A DNA stretch of 64,000 nucleotides from Phenylobacterium sp. (GTDB taxonomy: Bacteria; Pseudomonadota; Alphaproteobacteria; Caulobacterales; Caulobacteraceae), in contig NZ_WGNY01000002.1 in the NCBI RefSeq assembly GCF_016124325.1, positions 26,901 through 90,900 of the forward strand, written 5' to 3'. Both the position numbers and the translations under genes were made by a program. A model generated the notes under the pieces. That model had not been told where the DNA came from, searched no databases, and was given only the letters and a program-made list of their open reading frames with translations. This document shows, piece after piece, positions 41,391 through 48,814 of the stretch (positions are counted from its first letter, which is position 1; each line of letters starts with the position of its first letter).

Positions 41391-43205
41391 ATGTCGCTTG
41401 AACTGTCCCTCGCCCGCCGATGTTATCCGACGCAAATGCTGCGACCGGCGCTCGACATCGTGGACGACGGCGGCGAGGCGGAGCGGATCCTCCAGTCGCT
41501 GAACGAGGCCGTCCATCCCGGCGACCACGGCCGCGGCGGCGCGCCCATCACGGTCCCGGCGGCGGCCCTGGCGTTCGGGGTTCTCGACCCCGATGGCGCG
41601 CTTCGCGACCGCGACGAGCGCTTCACGCAATGGTTCGCGCCCGACGACGTGCGGCACGCGGCGGACGAATGGCTCCGGGGCCCGCGCACGCCGGGCCTCG
41701 TGGCCCTGCCGGCGCGCGACGGAACCACGACGGTCCTGCTTCTCGGCCGCGCCGAGGATGCGCGCGGCTGGAGCCTGCCGGGCGATATCCTGGCGTCGCT
41801 TGCCGACGGGCCGGCGGTCGCGGTGGCCTACCGCCCCTTCGAGGTCCGCGCCCTGGCCGAGCGGGCGCTGGCGAGCTGGCGGCTCACGCCGTTGGAGTCG
41901 CGGGTGGTGCGCGCCCTCATTGGCGCCGGCGACCTGATCCAGGGCGCGCGCCAGGCGGGAACCGGTTACGAGACCGCGCGCAAGGCCCTTCGGCTGGCCC
42001 TGCGCAAGGCCGGCGCGAACCGCCAGACCGATCTCGTCCGCCTGCTGCACGCCGCGGTCGGCGGCGGCGACCTCCAGCTCGCCCAGGCCCCGGTCCTGCG
42101 CGACGCGCTCGGCCTGACCGAGCGGGCCGGCGGCGCGGCCGTTCTGCTGGCGCTCGGCCTCACCCGCGCCGAGGCGGCCGCGACGCTGGGCATCAGCGAG
42201 CACGCGATCAAGGACGAGCTGTCGGCCCTCTTCACGCGCTTCGGCCTCCGCTCGGCCACCGACCTCAGCCGCCTGACCACCGAGGCCGCCGTGCTGATGG
42301 GCGTGTCGGTGAACCGCAACCTGGCGCTCGGCGCCTCCTGGGGCGCGTTGCGGCCGCTCAGGTTCGTGAACCGGCCCGGCGGCGCGGGCCGGATCGCCCT
42401 GTCGGACTTCGGGCCCGCGAGCGGCTTCCCGACCTTCCTGCTCCACAGCGCCGCCACCGGGGCGCTGCTCGACCGGCGGCTGGTCCGCGCCCTTCAGGCC
42501 CGCGGCATGCGCCCCATCGCGATCGAGCGGCCGGGCTTCGGCCTCACCGACGTTCCGGCGGGCCGCGACGCCGGGGCCGCGGCGGCCGACGACATGCTGA
42601 CCGTGATCGAGGCCTTCGGGCTGAAGACCGTGCGCCTCGCCTGCCGCGGCGGCGAGGACGCGGCGCTCCGGTTCGGGCTGGCCCATCCCGAGCGCCTCGA
42701 CCGCGCGGTCCTGATCAATCCGTTCACGCCCTACGCGATCGACAATCGCTGGGACGGCTTCATGAACGGAGCCAAGTGGCTGATCGTCCGCCAGCCCCAC
42801 ATGATCGACTTCCTGGCGCGCTTCCTGGGCAGCCGCCTCAGCCGCGAGACGCTGGAGCGCCTGACGCGCCGATCCCTGAGTTCGAGCCGCGCCGACACCG
42901 CCCTGCTCGAAGACCGCAGCGTCGTCGACGACTATGTGGAGTCGGCCCGGCTGGTGGCGCTCAGGTCGACCTGGGGATTCGTCCAGGAGCAGAAGGCCTA
43001 TCTATCCTGGACGCCGCCGCGGCTGCCCGACGGCTCGGCCTGGGTGCGGCTGGTGGGTGAGCAGGACGTGCTGTACCGCCCCGGCGACGCCGACGGCCTC
43101 TGGGCCGAGGCCCTGCCGGGCCATCGCCTGATCCGCCGGCCCGACGCGGGGCGGCTGCTGCACGCGTCCCACCCGGACCTCGTCGCCGAAGCCCTCGCCG
43201 GCTGA
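41391..43205 (+). CDS. Tandem LuxR-type HTH regulator fused to a pseudo alpha/beta-hydrolase
   Basis: 604 residues from ATG 41391 behind GGGGGG. After an N-terminal region of about 155 residues there are two consecutive HTH-like segments: about 163-222 (WRLTPLESRVVRALIGAG...YETARKALRLALRKAG) and about 238-298 (LTRAEAAATLGISEHAIKDELSALFTRFG). An alpha/beta-hydrolase domain follows (LHSAATGALLDRRLV, IERPGFGLTDVPAG). The nucleophile elbow reads LACRGGEDAALRFGLAHPER, so Ser is Arg at about 419, and the usual GH His is Arg at about 588 (AGRLLHASHP). The hydrolase domain is therefore expected to be catalytically dead and may bind a ligand. Confidence 0.8.
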   Translation: MSLELSLARRCYPTQMLRPALDIVDDGGEAERILQSLNEAVHPGDHGRGGAPITVPAAALAFGVLDPDGALRDRDERFTQWFAPDDVRHAADEWLRGPRTPGLVALPARDGTTTVLLLGRAEDARGWSLPGDILASLADGPAVAVAYRPFEVRALAERALASWRLTPLESRVVRALIGAGDLIQGARQAGTGYETARKALRLALRKAGANRQTDLVRLLHAAVGGGDLQLAQAPVLRDALGLTERAGGAAVLLALGLTRAEAAATLGISEHAIKDELSALFTRFGLRSATDLSRLTTEAAVLMGVSVNRNLALGASWGALRPLRFVNRPGGAGRIALSDFGPASGFPTFLLHSAATGALLDRRLVRALQARGMRPIAIERPGFGLTDVPAGRDAGAAAADDMLTVIEAFGLKTVRLACRGGEDAALRFGLAHPERLDRAVLINPFTPYAIDNRWDGFMNGAKWLIVRQPHMIDFLARFLGSRLSRETLERLTRRSLSSSRADTALLEDRSVVDDYVESARLVALRSTWGFVQEQKAYLSWTPPRLPDGSAWVRLVGEQDVLYRPGDADGLWAEALPGHRLIRRPDAGRLLHASHPDLVAEALAG

Positions 43206-43216
43206 CGGCTTCGGCG

Positions 43217-43912
43217 CTAGGCCGCGACCAGGGCGCGCCACCGGCGGCGGAGGCTGGCCCCCGCCACGCCGAACCCGAGGATCATCAGCGCCCACGCGGC
43301 CGGCTCCGGCGCCCCGCCCACCGCCTGGCCGTCGAAGGTCACCTCGTCGAGGAACGAGTAGGCGCCGTAGCCGGGGTGGTTGTTCACGGTCAGCCGCACG
43401 TAGGGCGCCGCGAAGGCCAGGTTGTCCAGGGTCAGGAAGGTGTGGGCCGCCGTCGAGGTGGACGAGTTGTTGTTGGCCGAGCTGGGGGGCGTCAGCAGCG
43501 TCCCGCGCAGCGTCCAGTCCAGCCCGTTCAGCGAAGAGTAGACCCGCAGGTCCGGCAGCACTACGTCGGTGACGGTGTCCTGCGTCGTCCCCACCGAGAC
43601 GCTGGAGAAGGCGTAGGTCGCATCGAAGGTGAAATCGATATTCACCTGGGCGTCCGTCCAGCCGACCCAGGGCGCCGCCCCGCCGACGGCCCAGCCGGCG
43701 TAGCCGAGGACGCCATCCGTGAGTTCGCCGGCCGGGGTCGACGGCGCGGGCGATCCGCTCGGGGTGTAGGCGCCGGCGTCGTGGTAGCAGTACGTCCCGC
43801 AATCCGTCGCCTGGTCGAAGACATAGCTCACCGGCGTGAGCGTCGCCGCCGATGCGGCGCCCGCGGTGCCAAGAACCATCACGGCGATAAGGGCCGACAC
43901 ACTGCGCTTCAT
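43217..43912 (-). CDS. PEPxxWA-CTERM sorting-domain protein
   Basis: 231 residues from ATG 43912, with GGGGGA upstream. A signal peptide (MKRSVSALIAVMVLGTAGAASA) precedes a beta-rich domain. The C-terminus carries APEPAAWALMILGFGVAGASLRRRWR: the PEPxxWA signal, a membrane helix and a basic tail, the exosortase-type sorting signal found in sphingomonads and Caulobacterales. It should be secreted and anchored or processed at the cell surface. No exosortase gene is in the window. Two internal Cys (DCGTYC) may pair. Convergent with the pseudo-hydrolase regulator. Confidence 0.9.
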   Translation of the reverse strand: MKRSVSALIAVMVLGTAGAASAATLTPVSYVFDQATDCGTYCYHDAGAYTPSGSPAPSTPAGELTDGVLGYAGWAVGGAAPWVGWTDAQVNIDFTFDATYAFSSVSVGTTQDTVTDVVLPDLRVYSSLNGLDWTLRGTLLTPPSSANNNSSTSTAAHTFLTLDNLAFAAPYVRLTVNNHPGYGAYSFLDEVTFDGQAVGGAPEPAAWALMILGFGVAGASLRRRWRALVAA

Positions 43913-43968
43913 GAAATCCCCCGAAAGCAACTGTCCCGCATCCGATCACGCGGGCCGGGGGCGATCAT

Positions 43969-43982
43969 CCCCCTTTTGGGGG
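43969..43982. promoter_or_regulatory. Palindrome upstream of the PEPxxWA gene
   Basis: CCCCCTTTTGGGGG lies 57 bases before the ATG at 43912 and just after the GST stop. Read on the minus strand it is CCCCCAAAAGGGGG, a plausible binding site for a dimeric regulator. Confidence 0.4.
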
Positions 43983-43996
43983 TACGGGCGGGGCGG

Positions 43997-44632
43997 TCAG
44001 GACGATAGGGCCTGGGCCAGGTCCATCCCCTGGGCCGCCTTGGCCGCCAGGAACGCCGGCCGCGCGCTGATCCGTTCCCAATAGGCCTGGATGGCCGGCG
44101 AGAACTTGGCGTCCAGTTTCAGCTGCCGCGCGAGGAGAAGCGCGTAACCCACGGAAATATCAGCCGCCGTGAATCGCCCGGCGCAGAGATAGTCGCCATG
44201 GGCCAGGGCGCGATCGACGTGGCGCAGCCGGCTCAGGAACCACTGGGCGTAGTCGTCGGCCACCACCTCGGCCTTGCCGGGCTCGAACTGGCGGTAGCGC
44301 AGCACCAGGGTCTGCGGGAACGTCAGGGTGGCCTCGCCGAAGTGCAGCCAGTTCAGCCAGGCGCCGTAGGCCGCGTCCTCCACCGGCACGGCCAGGTCGG
44401 AGGGGCCGTAGCGGGTGACGAGGTACTGCACGATGGCCGCGCTCTCGCTCATGAAGGTGTCGCCGTCCTTCATGGCCGGGATGGTCCCGAGCGGATTGAC
44501 CTCCAGATAGCCCGGCTCGCGCACCCGCGGCGGGAACTTCAGCAGGTGAAGCTCGTAGGAAAGGCCCAGCTCCTCCAGCGCCCAGAGCGGACGGAAGGAA
44601 CGGGCGTCGGGGCAGTGCCAGAGTTCGATCAT
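43997..44632 (-). CDS. Glutathione S-transferase family protein
   Basis: 211 residues from ATG 44632, with AAGGGAAAG at a good distance; longer reading frames run into the upstream repeat. The N-terminal domain starts MIELWHCPDARSFRPLWALEELGLSY, with the substrate-binding Ser (ARSFR) and cis-Pro (LGTIPAMKDGDTFMSESAAI). The C-terminal helical domain has RFTAADISVGYALLLAR. Normal length for a beta/theta-like GST. It probably conjugates or isomerises an electrophile with glutathione. It is immediately followed by the PEPxxWA gene's upstream palindrome. Confidence 0.9.
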   Translation of the reverse strand: MIELWHCPDARSFRPLWALEELGLSYELHLLKFPPRVREPGYLEVNPLGTIPAMKDGDTFMSESAAIVQYLVTRYGPSDLAVPVEDAAYGAWLNWLHFGEATLTFPQTLVLRYRQFEPGKAEVVADDYAQWFLSRLRHVDRALAHGDYLCAGRFTAADISVGYALLLARQLKLDAKFSPAIQAYWERISARPAFLAAKAAQGMDLAQALSS

Positions 44633-44658
44633 CGACGTCTTCCCCTTCATCAGCGCGG

Positions 44659-44786
44659 CGTCATGGCCGGGCTTGTCCCGGCCACCCAGAAACGCCGGAG
44701 CGCCGGGTTGCTCCACGGCCCTCGCCACGGCGAGCCGCCAGCCAAGTCAGCGCGTCTGGCTGGCCGGGACAAGCCCGGCCACGACG
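44659..44786. repeat. Inverted pair of REP-like palindromes (family A, copy 2)
   Basis: Arms CGTCATGGCCGGGCTTGTCC (left) and CGTCGTGGCCGGGCTTGTCC (right, minus strand), the same as 10918-11034. Between them lies a GC-rich spacer. It separates the GST gene from the crotonase gene, both on the minus strand. Confidence 0.8.
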
Positions 44787-44800
44787 GATAGGTGGCACGC

Positions 44801-45598
44801 CTACCCCTCCCGCCGCTCGTAGACTGGCCGGCGCTTCTCCAGGAACGCGCGGACGCCCTCCTGGAAGTCGCCGTCCGAGCTGGCCAGGATCTGGTTGCGG
44901 TCCTCCATGGCGATGGCGGCCTCCAGCCCCTGGGCGTCGATGGCGTGGTTCAGCGCCTCCTTGGTGAGCCTCAGGCCCAGCGGGGTGGCGTGCAGCATGT
45001 CCTCGGCGAAGGCGTTGGCCTCGGCGGCGAGCTGGTCCTTCTCGACGATGCGGCTGACCAGCCCCAGCTGGTAGGCCCGCTCGGCGTCGATGAAGCGGCC
45101 GGTCAGCATGTATTCGGCGGCCACGGACGAGCCCACCATCCGGGGCAGGAAGTAGCTCACCCCGATGTCGCAGGCCGACAGCCCGATGCGGATGAAGGCG
45201 GCGTTCATCCGCATCCTGGGCGTCGCGATCCGCACGTCGGAGGCCAGGGCCAGGGCGAAGCCGCCGCCCGCCGCAGGGCCGTCGACGCACGCGATGATCG
45301 GCTGGGGGCAACGGCGCATGGCGATGACGATCTCGCTGATCTCGCGCTGGCGGGTCAGGCCGGCGCCGATCGAGCGCTGACTGGAGTTGTCGCCGCGCTC
45401 CTTCAGGTCGAGCCCCGCGCAGAAGGCGTCGCCGGCGCCCTGCAGCACCACCACCCGCACGTCGCGCCGCCAGTAGAGATCGACGAAGAACTCCCGCAGC
45501 GCCGTGACGAGGCCACGGCTCAGGGCGTTCAGCCTCTCGGGCCGGTTCATGGTGGCCCAGACCACCTCGCCCTCCTGGCGCAGTTCAAGATCGGCCAT
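44801..45598 (-). CDS. Enoyl-CoA hydratase/isomerase family protein
   Basis: 265 residues from ATG 45598. Oxyanion motifs GDAFCAGLDLKERGDN and GPAAGGGFALALASDVRIAT are present, but both catalytic Glu positions are substituted: Ala in GGGFAL, Phe in MNAAFIRIGL. A GLSACDIGVSYFLPR segment has an Asp that may be catalytic instead, as in dienoyl-CoA isomerase-like crotonases. It lies two bases after the stop of the epoxide hydrolase gene, so the two are co-transcribed and the crotonase may act on the product of that pathway. Confidence 0.85.
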   Translation of the reverse strand: MADLELRQEGEVVWATMNRPERLNALSRGLVTALREFFVDLYWRRDVRVVVLQGAGDAFCAGLDLKERGDNSSQRSIGAGLTRQREISEIVIAMRRCPQPIIACVDGPAAGGGFALALASDVRIATPRMRMNAAFIRIGLSACDIGVSYFLPRMVGSSVAAEYMLTGRFIDAERAYQLGLVSRIVEKDQLAAEANAFAEDMLHATPLGLRLTKEALNHAIDAQGLEAAIAMEDRNQILASSDGDFQEGVRAFLEKRRPVYERREG

Positions 45599-45600
45599 CG

Positions 45601-46566
45601 TCAGAGCCCTTTCAGCCAGTCGAGCAGGAAGCCGGTCGTCTCGGCCGGCCGCTCCTGTTGGGTCCAGTGCCCGCAGCCGGGCAGGATGTGGACGGCGCGC
45701 AGGTCGGTGACGTGCTGGCGCATCATCGCCGCGGGGTCGGGAATGCGGCCGAAGCCGTTGAACGCGGGGTCGCGGTCGCCGCCGATCAGCAGCGTCGGCA
45801 TCTCCAGCTTGCGGCCCTTGAACGCCTGCAGCCACGCGAAGTCGCGCTCGTGGTTGCGGTAGCGGCTGATGGGGCCGAAGAAGCCCGACCGCTCGAACTC
45901 GCCCACGTAGTAGTCGAGGTCCGCCGCCGTCAGCCAGGCGGGGAACACGCCGGGATCCTTCATACCCTCCAGCATCGAGGCGCCGTGCTTCTTGACCGGC
46001 CAGCTGCCGTCAGGCGCCTCGCCGGCGATGCCGAAGTAGAACTTGCGCAGGAAGTCCCGGACGTCCTTTTCCGCCTCGGCCTCCGGCGGCCCCACCTCCT
46101 GGAACCAGGCCTGGTAGAAGAAGTGGCCCTTGTCGGTGAAGGCCTCCTTGAAGATCTCGGTGAAGGGCCGGCCCGGCACGCCGCTGAACGGCACCGACAG
46201 CCCGGCCACGGCGCGGATGGCCTCGGGCCGCGACAGCGCCGTGTTCCAGACGATGGGCGCGCCCCAGTCGTGGCCGATGAGGATCGCGGGCGCGCCGGGC
46301 TGCAGCGCCTTCGCCACGCCGGCCACGTCGCCGGTCAGCTGCTCCATGGAATAGTCGGCGACGGCCTTCGGCTTGTCGGAGCCGCCGTAGCCGCGCACGT
46401 CGATGGCCGCGGCCGTGAAGCCGGCCTGGGCGATCGGCCCGATCTGGTGGCGCCACGAATACCAGCTCTCCGGAAAGCCGTGGACCATCAGGACCAGCGG
46501 TCCCTCGCCTTCCACGGCCACCCGGAGCCGCGCCTTGCCGGCGTCGATGGTGCGGAACTCCGGCAT
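45601..46566 (-). CDS. Epoxide hydrolase-like alpha/beta hydrolase
   Basis: 321 residues from ATG 46566, with GGGGAGG at the right distance. Oxyanion loop HGFPESWYSWRHQI, nucleophile elbow IGHDWGAPIVW with Asp rather than Ser, and a C-terminal GCGHWTQQERP His. The Asp nucleophile and the cap-domain Tyr-containing segments identify soluble epoxide hydrolases (fluoroacetate and haloalkane dehalogenases are close relatives). It should convert an epoxide to a diol. It is transcribed first in a two-gene unit with the crotonase at 44801. Confidence 0.88.
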   Translation of the reverse strand: MPEFRTIDAGKARLRVAVEGEGPLVLMVHGFPESWYSWRHQIGPIAQAGFTAAAIDVRGYGGSDKPKAVADYSMEQLTGDVAGVAKALQPGAPAILIGHDWGAPIVWNTALSRPEAIRAVAGLSVPFSGVPGRPFTEIFKEAFTDKGHFFYQAWFQEVGPPEAEAEKDVRDFLRKFYFGIAGEAPDGSWPVKKHGASMLEGMKDPGVFPAWLTAADLDYYVGEFERSGFFGPISRYRNHERDFAWLQAFKGRKLEMPTLLIGGDRDPAFNGFGRIPDPAAMMRQHVTDLRAVHILPGCGHWTQQERPAETTGFLLDWLKGL

Positions 46567-46664
46567 GCGCGCCTCCCCCAACGATCGTTTGCCCGCCATG
46601 CTTCGTCGCCGGGCGCCGGGCTGGCAAGGCTGACGGTGCGGCAGGCGCGACCCAGCGCCATCAC

Positions 46665-46703
46665 ATCAAGATCGATTGATATATCAATCCTGCTTGATAT
46701 AAA
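46665..46703 (+). promoter_or_regulatory. ArsR-type operator overlapping the promoter of the fusion gene
   Basis: An inner 16-base palindrome GATTGATATATCAATC (46674-46689) is flanked symmetrically, three bases away, by ATCAAG (46665-46670) and CTTGAT (46693-46698). A -35 TTGATA (46676-46681) and -10 TATAAA (46698-46703) are spaced by 16 bases and overlap it. The ATG at 46714 lies about 10 bases after the -10, so the mRNA is nearly leaderless. Confidence 0.75.
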
Positions 46704-46713
46704 ATCGGTCGCC

Positions 46714-47487
46714 ATGGACGCCCAACCGCCTCATCCCGAGATGACGCCGCCCGAATTCCTCCGGTTGGCCGGCCATCCGGTGCGCTGGCGCCTGCTGGGC
46801 GAACTGGCCCGCAGCGACCGCATGGTCCACGAACTGACCGATCTGGTCGGCGAACCCCAGAACCTGGTCTCGTACCACTTGGGCAAGCTGCGCGACGGCC
46901 GCCTGGTGTCGGCGCACCGCAGCTCGGCCGACCGGCGCGATACCTACTACGGCCTGGATCTCCCGCGTTTTGGCGGCCTGCTGTCGGCCACCGGCGGCGC
47001 GCTGCATCCCGGCCTTCGCCTCGCGCCTCCCCGGCGAGGCGAACCCCTGGCCGGCGCCCGGAAGGTGCTGTTCCTCTGCACGGGCGCCAGCGCGCGTTCG
47101 CCGATGGCCGCGGCGCTGGCCAGGGCCAGATCCGGCGGCGCCGTGGCGGCGTACAGCGCCGGCAGCCATCCCCGGCCGCTGCATCCCAACGCCGCGCGGG
47201 TCATGCGGGAGGACTTCGGCCTCGACCTCGACGGCCATGTCCCGCGCTCGCTGGACGACTTCGCCGGCGAGACCTTCGATCGGGTGGTGAGCCTGTGCGA
47301 CCGGGTCCGCGAGGTCTGTCCCGAGTTCCCCGGCCACCCGGAAGCGATCCACTGGAGCATCGCCAACCCGGCCACCGGCGAGGCCGACGACGCCACCTGG
47401 CCGCTGTTCCGGCAGGCCGCCGCCGAGCTCTCGACCCGCGTCGACTACCTGCTGGCCCTGCTGGGCGACACCCTTCCCTCCGCCTGA
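46714..47487 (+). CDS. ArsR-family repressor fused to a low-molecular-weight phosphatase/arsenate-reductase-like domain
   Basis: 257 residues from ATG 46714. Residues 12-82 form an ArsR-like winged helix (AGHPVRWRLLGELARSDRMVHELTDLVGEPQNLVSYHLGKLRDGRLV) without the usual metal-binding Cys pair. From about residue 117 a low-molecular-weight phosphatase fold begins, with the C-x5-R loop LFLCTGASARSP (Cys122, Arg128). The general-acid position, normally Asp-Pro, reads HWSIANPATG (Asn-Pro). It may therefore bind oxyanions such as arsenate or phosphate rather than reduce them. No arsenite pump is nearby. Longer in-frame reading upstream is not coding. Confidence 0.85.
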   Translation: MDAQPPHPEMTPPEFLRLAGHPVRWRLLGELARSDRMVHELTDLVGEPQNLVSYHLGKLRDGRLVSAHRSSADRRDTYYGLDLPRFGGLLSATGGALHPGLRLAPPRRGEPLAGARKVLFLCTGASARSPMAAALARARSGGAVAAYSAGSHPRPLHPNAARVMREDFGLDLDGHVPRSLDDFAGETFDRVVSLCDRVREVCPEFPGHPEAIHWSIANPATGEADDATWPLFRQAAAELSTRVDYLLALLGDTLPSA

Positions 47488-47504
47488 GCGTCAAGGAGAC
47501 CGCC

Positions 47505-47906
47505 ATGCCCGACGCCTTCGACACCGTGAACGTCCGCTACATGGTCAACGACGTGCAGGAGGCCGTCGACTGGTACGTCGCCAACTTCGGCTTCAGCGTG
47601 ATCCTGGCGTCACCGGCGTTCGGGTCGGTCGAACGGGGCCATCTGCGCTTGCTCCTCAGCGGCAAGGCCAGCTCGGCCGGGCGGCCCATGCCCGACGGCC
47701 GCCAGCCCGAGCCGGGCGGTTGGACCCGCTTCCAGGTCGTCGTCGGCGACATCGCCGCCGAGGCCGAACGCCTGCGCGGCCGGGGCGTGACGTTCCGCAA
47801 CGAGATCATCTCCGGCCCCGGCGGATCGCAGGTCCTGGTCGAGGACCCGTCCGGCAACCTGGTCGAGCTCTTCCAGCCCGCCGCCGGGTTCCAGCCCGCG
47901 CGCTGA
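47505..47906 (+). CDS. VOC (glyoxalase/bleomycin-resistance fold) protein
   Basis: 133 residues from ATG 47505 with AAGGAGA upstream. The fold is shown by VRYMVNDVQEAVDWYVANFGFSV, TRFQVVVGDIAAEAERLRGRGVTF and the closing VEDPSGNLVELFQP, with a Glu metal ligand near the end. It lacks the Cys residues of the arsenic-carbon lyase ArsI. It follows the ArsR-phosphatase fusion gene by 17 bases and is probably co-expressed from the same promoter. Role unknown: detoxification, ligand binding or isomerisation. Confidence 0.85.
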   Translation: MPDAFDTVNVRYMVNDVQEAVDWYVANFGFSVILASPAFGSVERGHLRLLLSGKASSAGRPMPDGRQPEPGGWTRFQVVVGDIAAEAERLRGRGVTFRNEIISGPGGSQVLVEDPSGNLVELFQPAAGFQPAR

Positions 47907-47997
47907 GCCTGACCCGCCTTCGGCGGCGGCCCTGACGGGACGTCACCGTTGACCTGCCGGCACCCGGCGCGAACCATGCCCCAAAGGGAGGAGCGCC

Positions 47998-48810
47998 ATG
48001 GTCTCGCTGACCGAGAAGAGCGCCGGGTTCGAGCATGTGGACTGCACGCTCGACGCCCACGTCGCCACCATCACCTTGAACCGCCCCGAGCGGCGCAATG
48101 CGCTGAACTATCGCGCCTATGACGAGCTGGAGGCGGCCTTCCGGGTCTCGGCGTCCGATCCGGACGTCCGCTGCGTGATCGTCACCGGCGCCGACCCGGC
48201 GTTCTGCTCCGGCGACGACGTCGGCGAGATCATGGCTGGGCCCAAGCCGGTCAGCCGCGCGCCCACGCCGGTCACCTACCAGGCCACGCCCGCCGCCATC
48301 GCCGCGCTGGAATGCGACAAGCCCGTGATCGCCGCCGTCAACGGCGCGGCGGTGGGCTGGGGCATGGAGTTGGCGCTGTTCGCCGACATCCGCATCGCGT
48401 CGGAGAAGGCGAAGTTCGGCGAACTGTTCGTCAAGCGCGGGCTCGTCTGCGACGTGGGCGGCTTCTATCGGCTCCCGGCGATCGTCGGGCCCGAGAAGGC
48501 GGCCGAACTGCTCTTCACCGGCGACATCCTCGATGCGGCGGAAGCGCTGCGGATCGGCCTGGTCAGCCAGGTCTCGCCTCACGCCGAGCTGATGATGCGG
48601 GCCCGCGACCTGGCGGGCCGCATCGCCGCCAACCCACCGCTGGCCGTGCGGCATCTGAAGGCCGGCCTGTCCCGTTTCGCCTACGGCGACCCGCGCGAGA
48701 TCGGCGCCTGGGCGATCGAGAAGATCCGCCTGCTCATGCAGACGGAAGACCACAAGGAAGGCGTCGCCAGCTTCCTCGAGAAGCGCGCGCCGGTGTTCCA
48801 GGGGCGCTGA
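47998..48810 (+). CDS. Enoyl-CoA hydratase/isomerase family protein
   Basis: 270 residues from ATG 47998, behind AAAGGGAGGAG. Oxyanion motifs DPAFCSGDDVGEI and GAAVGWGMELALFADIRIAS; the first catalytic Glu is present (GMELAL), while the second position reads KFGELFVKRGL with Phe, followed by VCDVGGFYRLP. It heads a crotonase/SDR/SDR unit (the next start is 5 bases after the stop). It may be a 1,2-isomerase or C-C hydrolase in a degradation pathway; the substrate is not evident. Confidence 0.88.
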   Translation: MVSLTEKSAGFEHVDCTLDAHVATITLNRPERRNALNYRAYDELEAAFRVSASDPDVRCVIVTGADPAFCSGDDVGEIMAGPKPVSRAPTPVTYQATPAAIAALECDKPVIAAVNGAAVGWGMELALFADIRIASEKAKFGELFVKRGLVCDVGGFYRLPAIVGPEKAAELLFTGDILDAAEALRIGLVSQVSPHAELMMRARDLAGRIAANPPLAVRHLKAGLSRFAYGDPREIGAWAIEKIRLLMQTEDHKEGVASFLEKRAPVFQGR

Positions 48811-48814
48811 ACGC

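Noticed and set aside
45658..46713. Apparent long N-terminal extension of the ArsR-phosphatase fusion
   Set aside because: It runs antisense through the epoxide hydrolase gene; the operator, promoter and ArsR start all support ATG 46714.
47505..47906. VOC protein as the arsenic-carbon lyase ArsI
   Set aside because: The conserved Cys residues of ArsI are missing; only the VOC fold can be supported.
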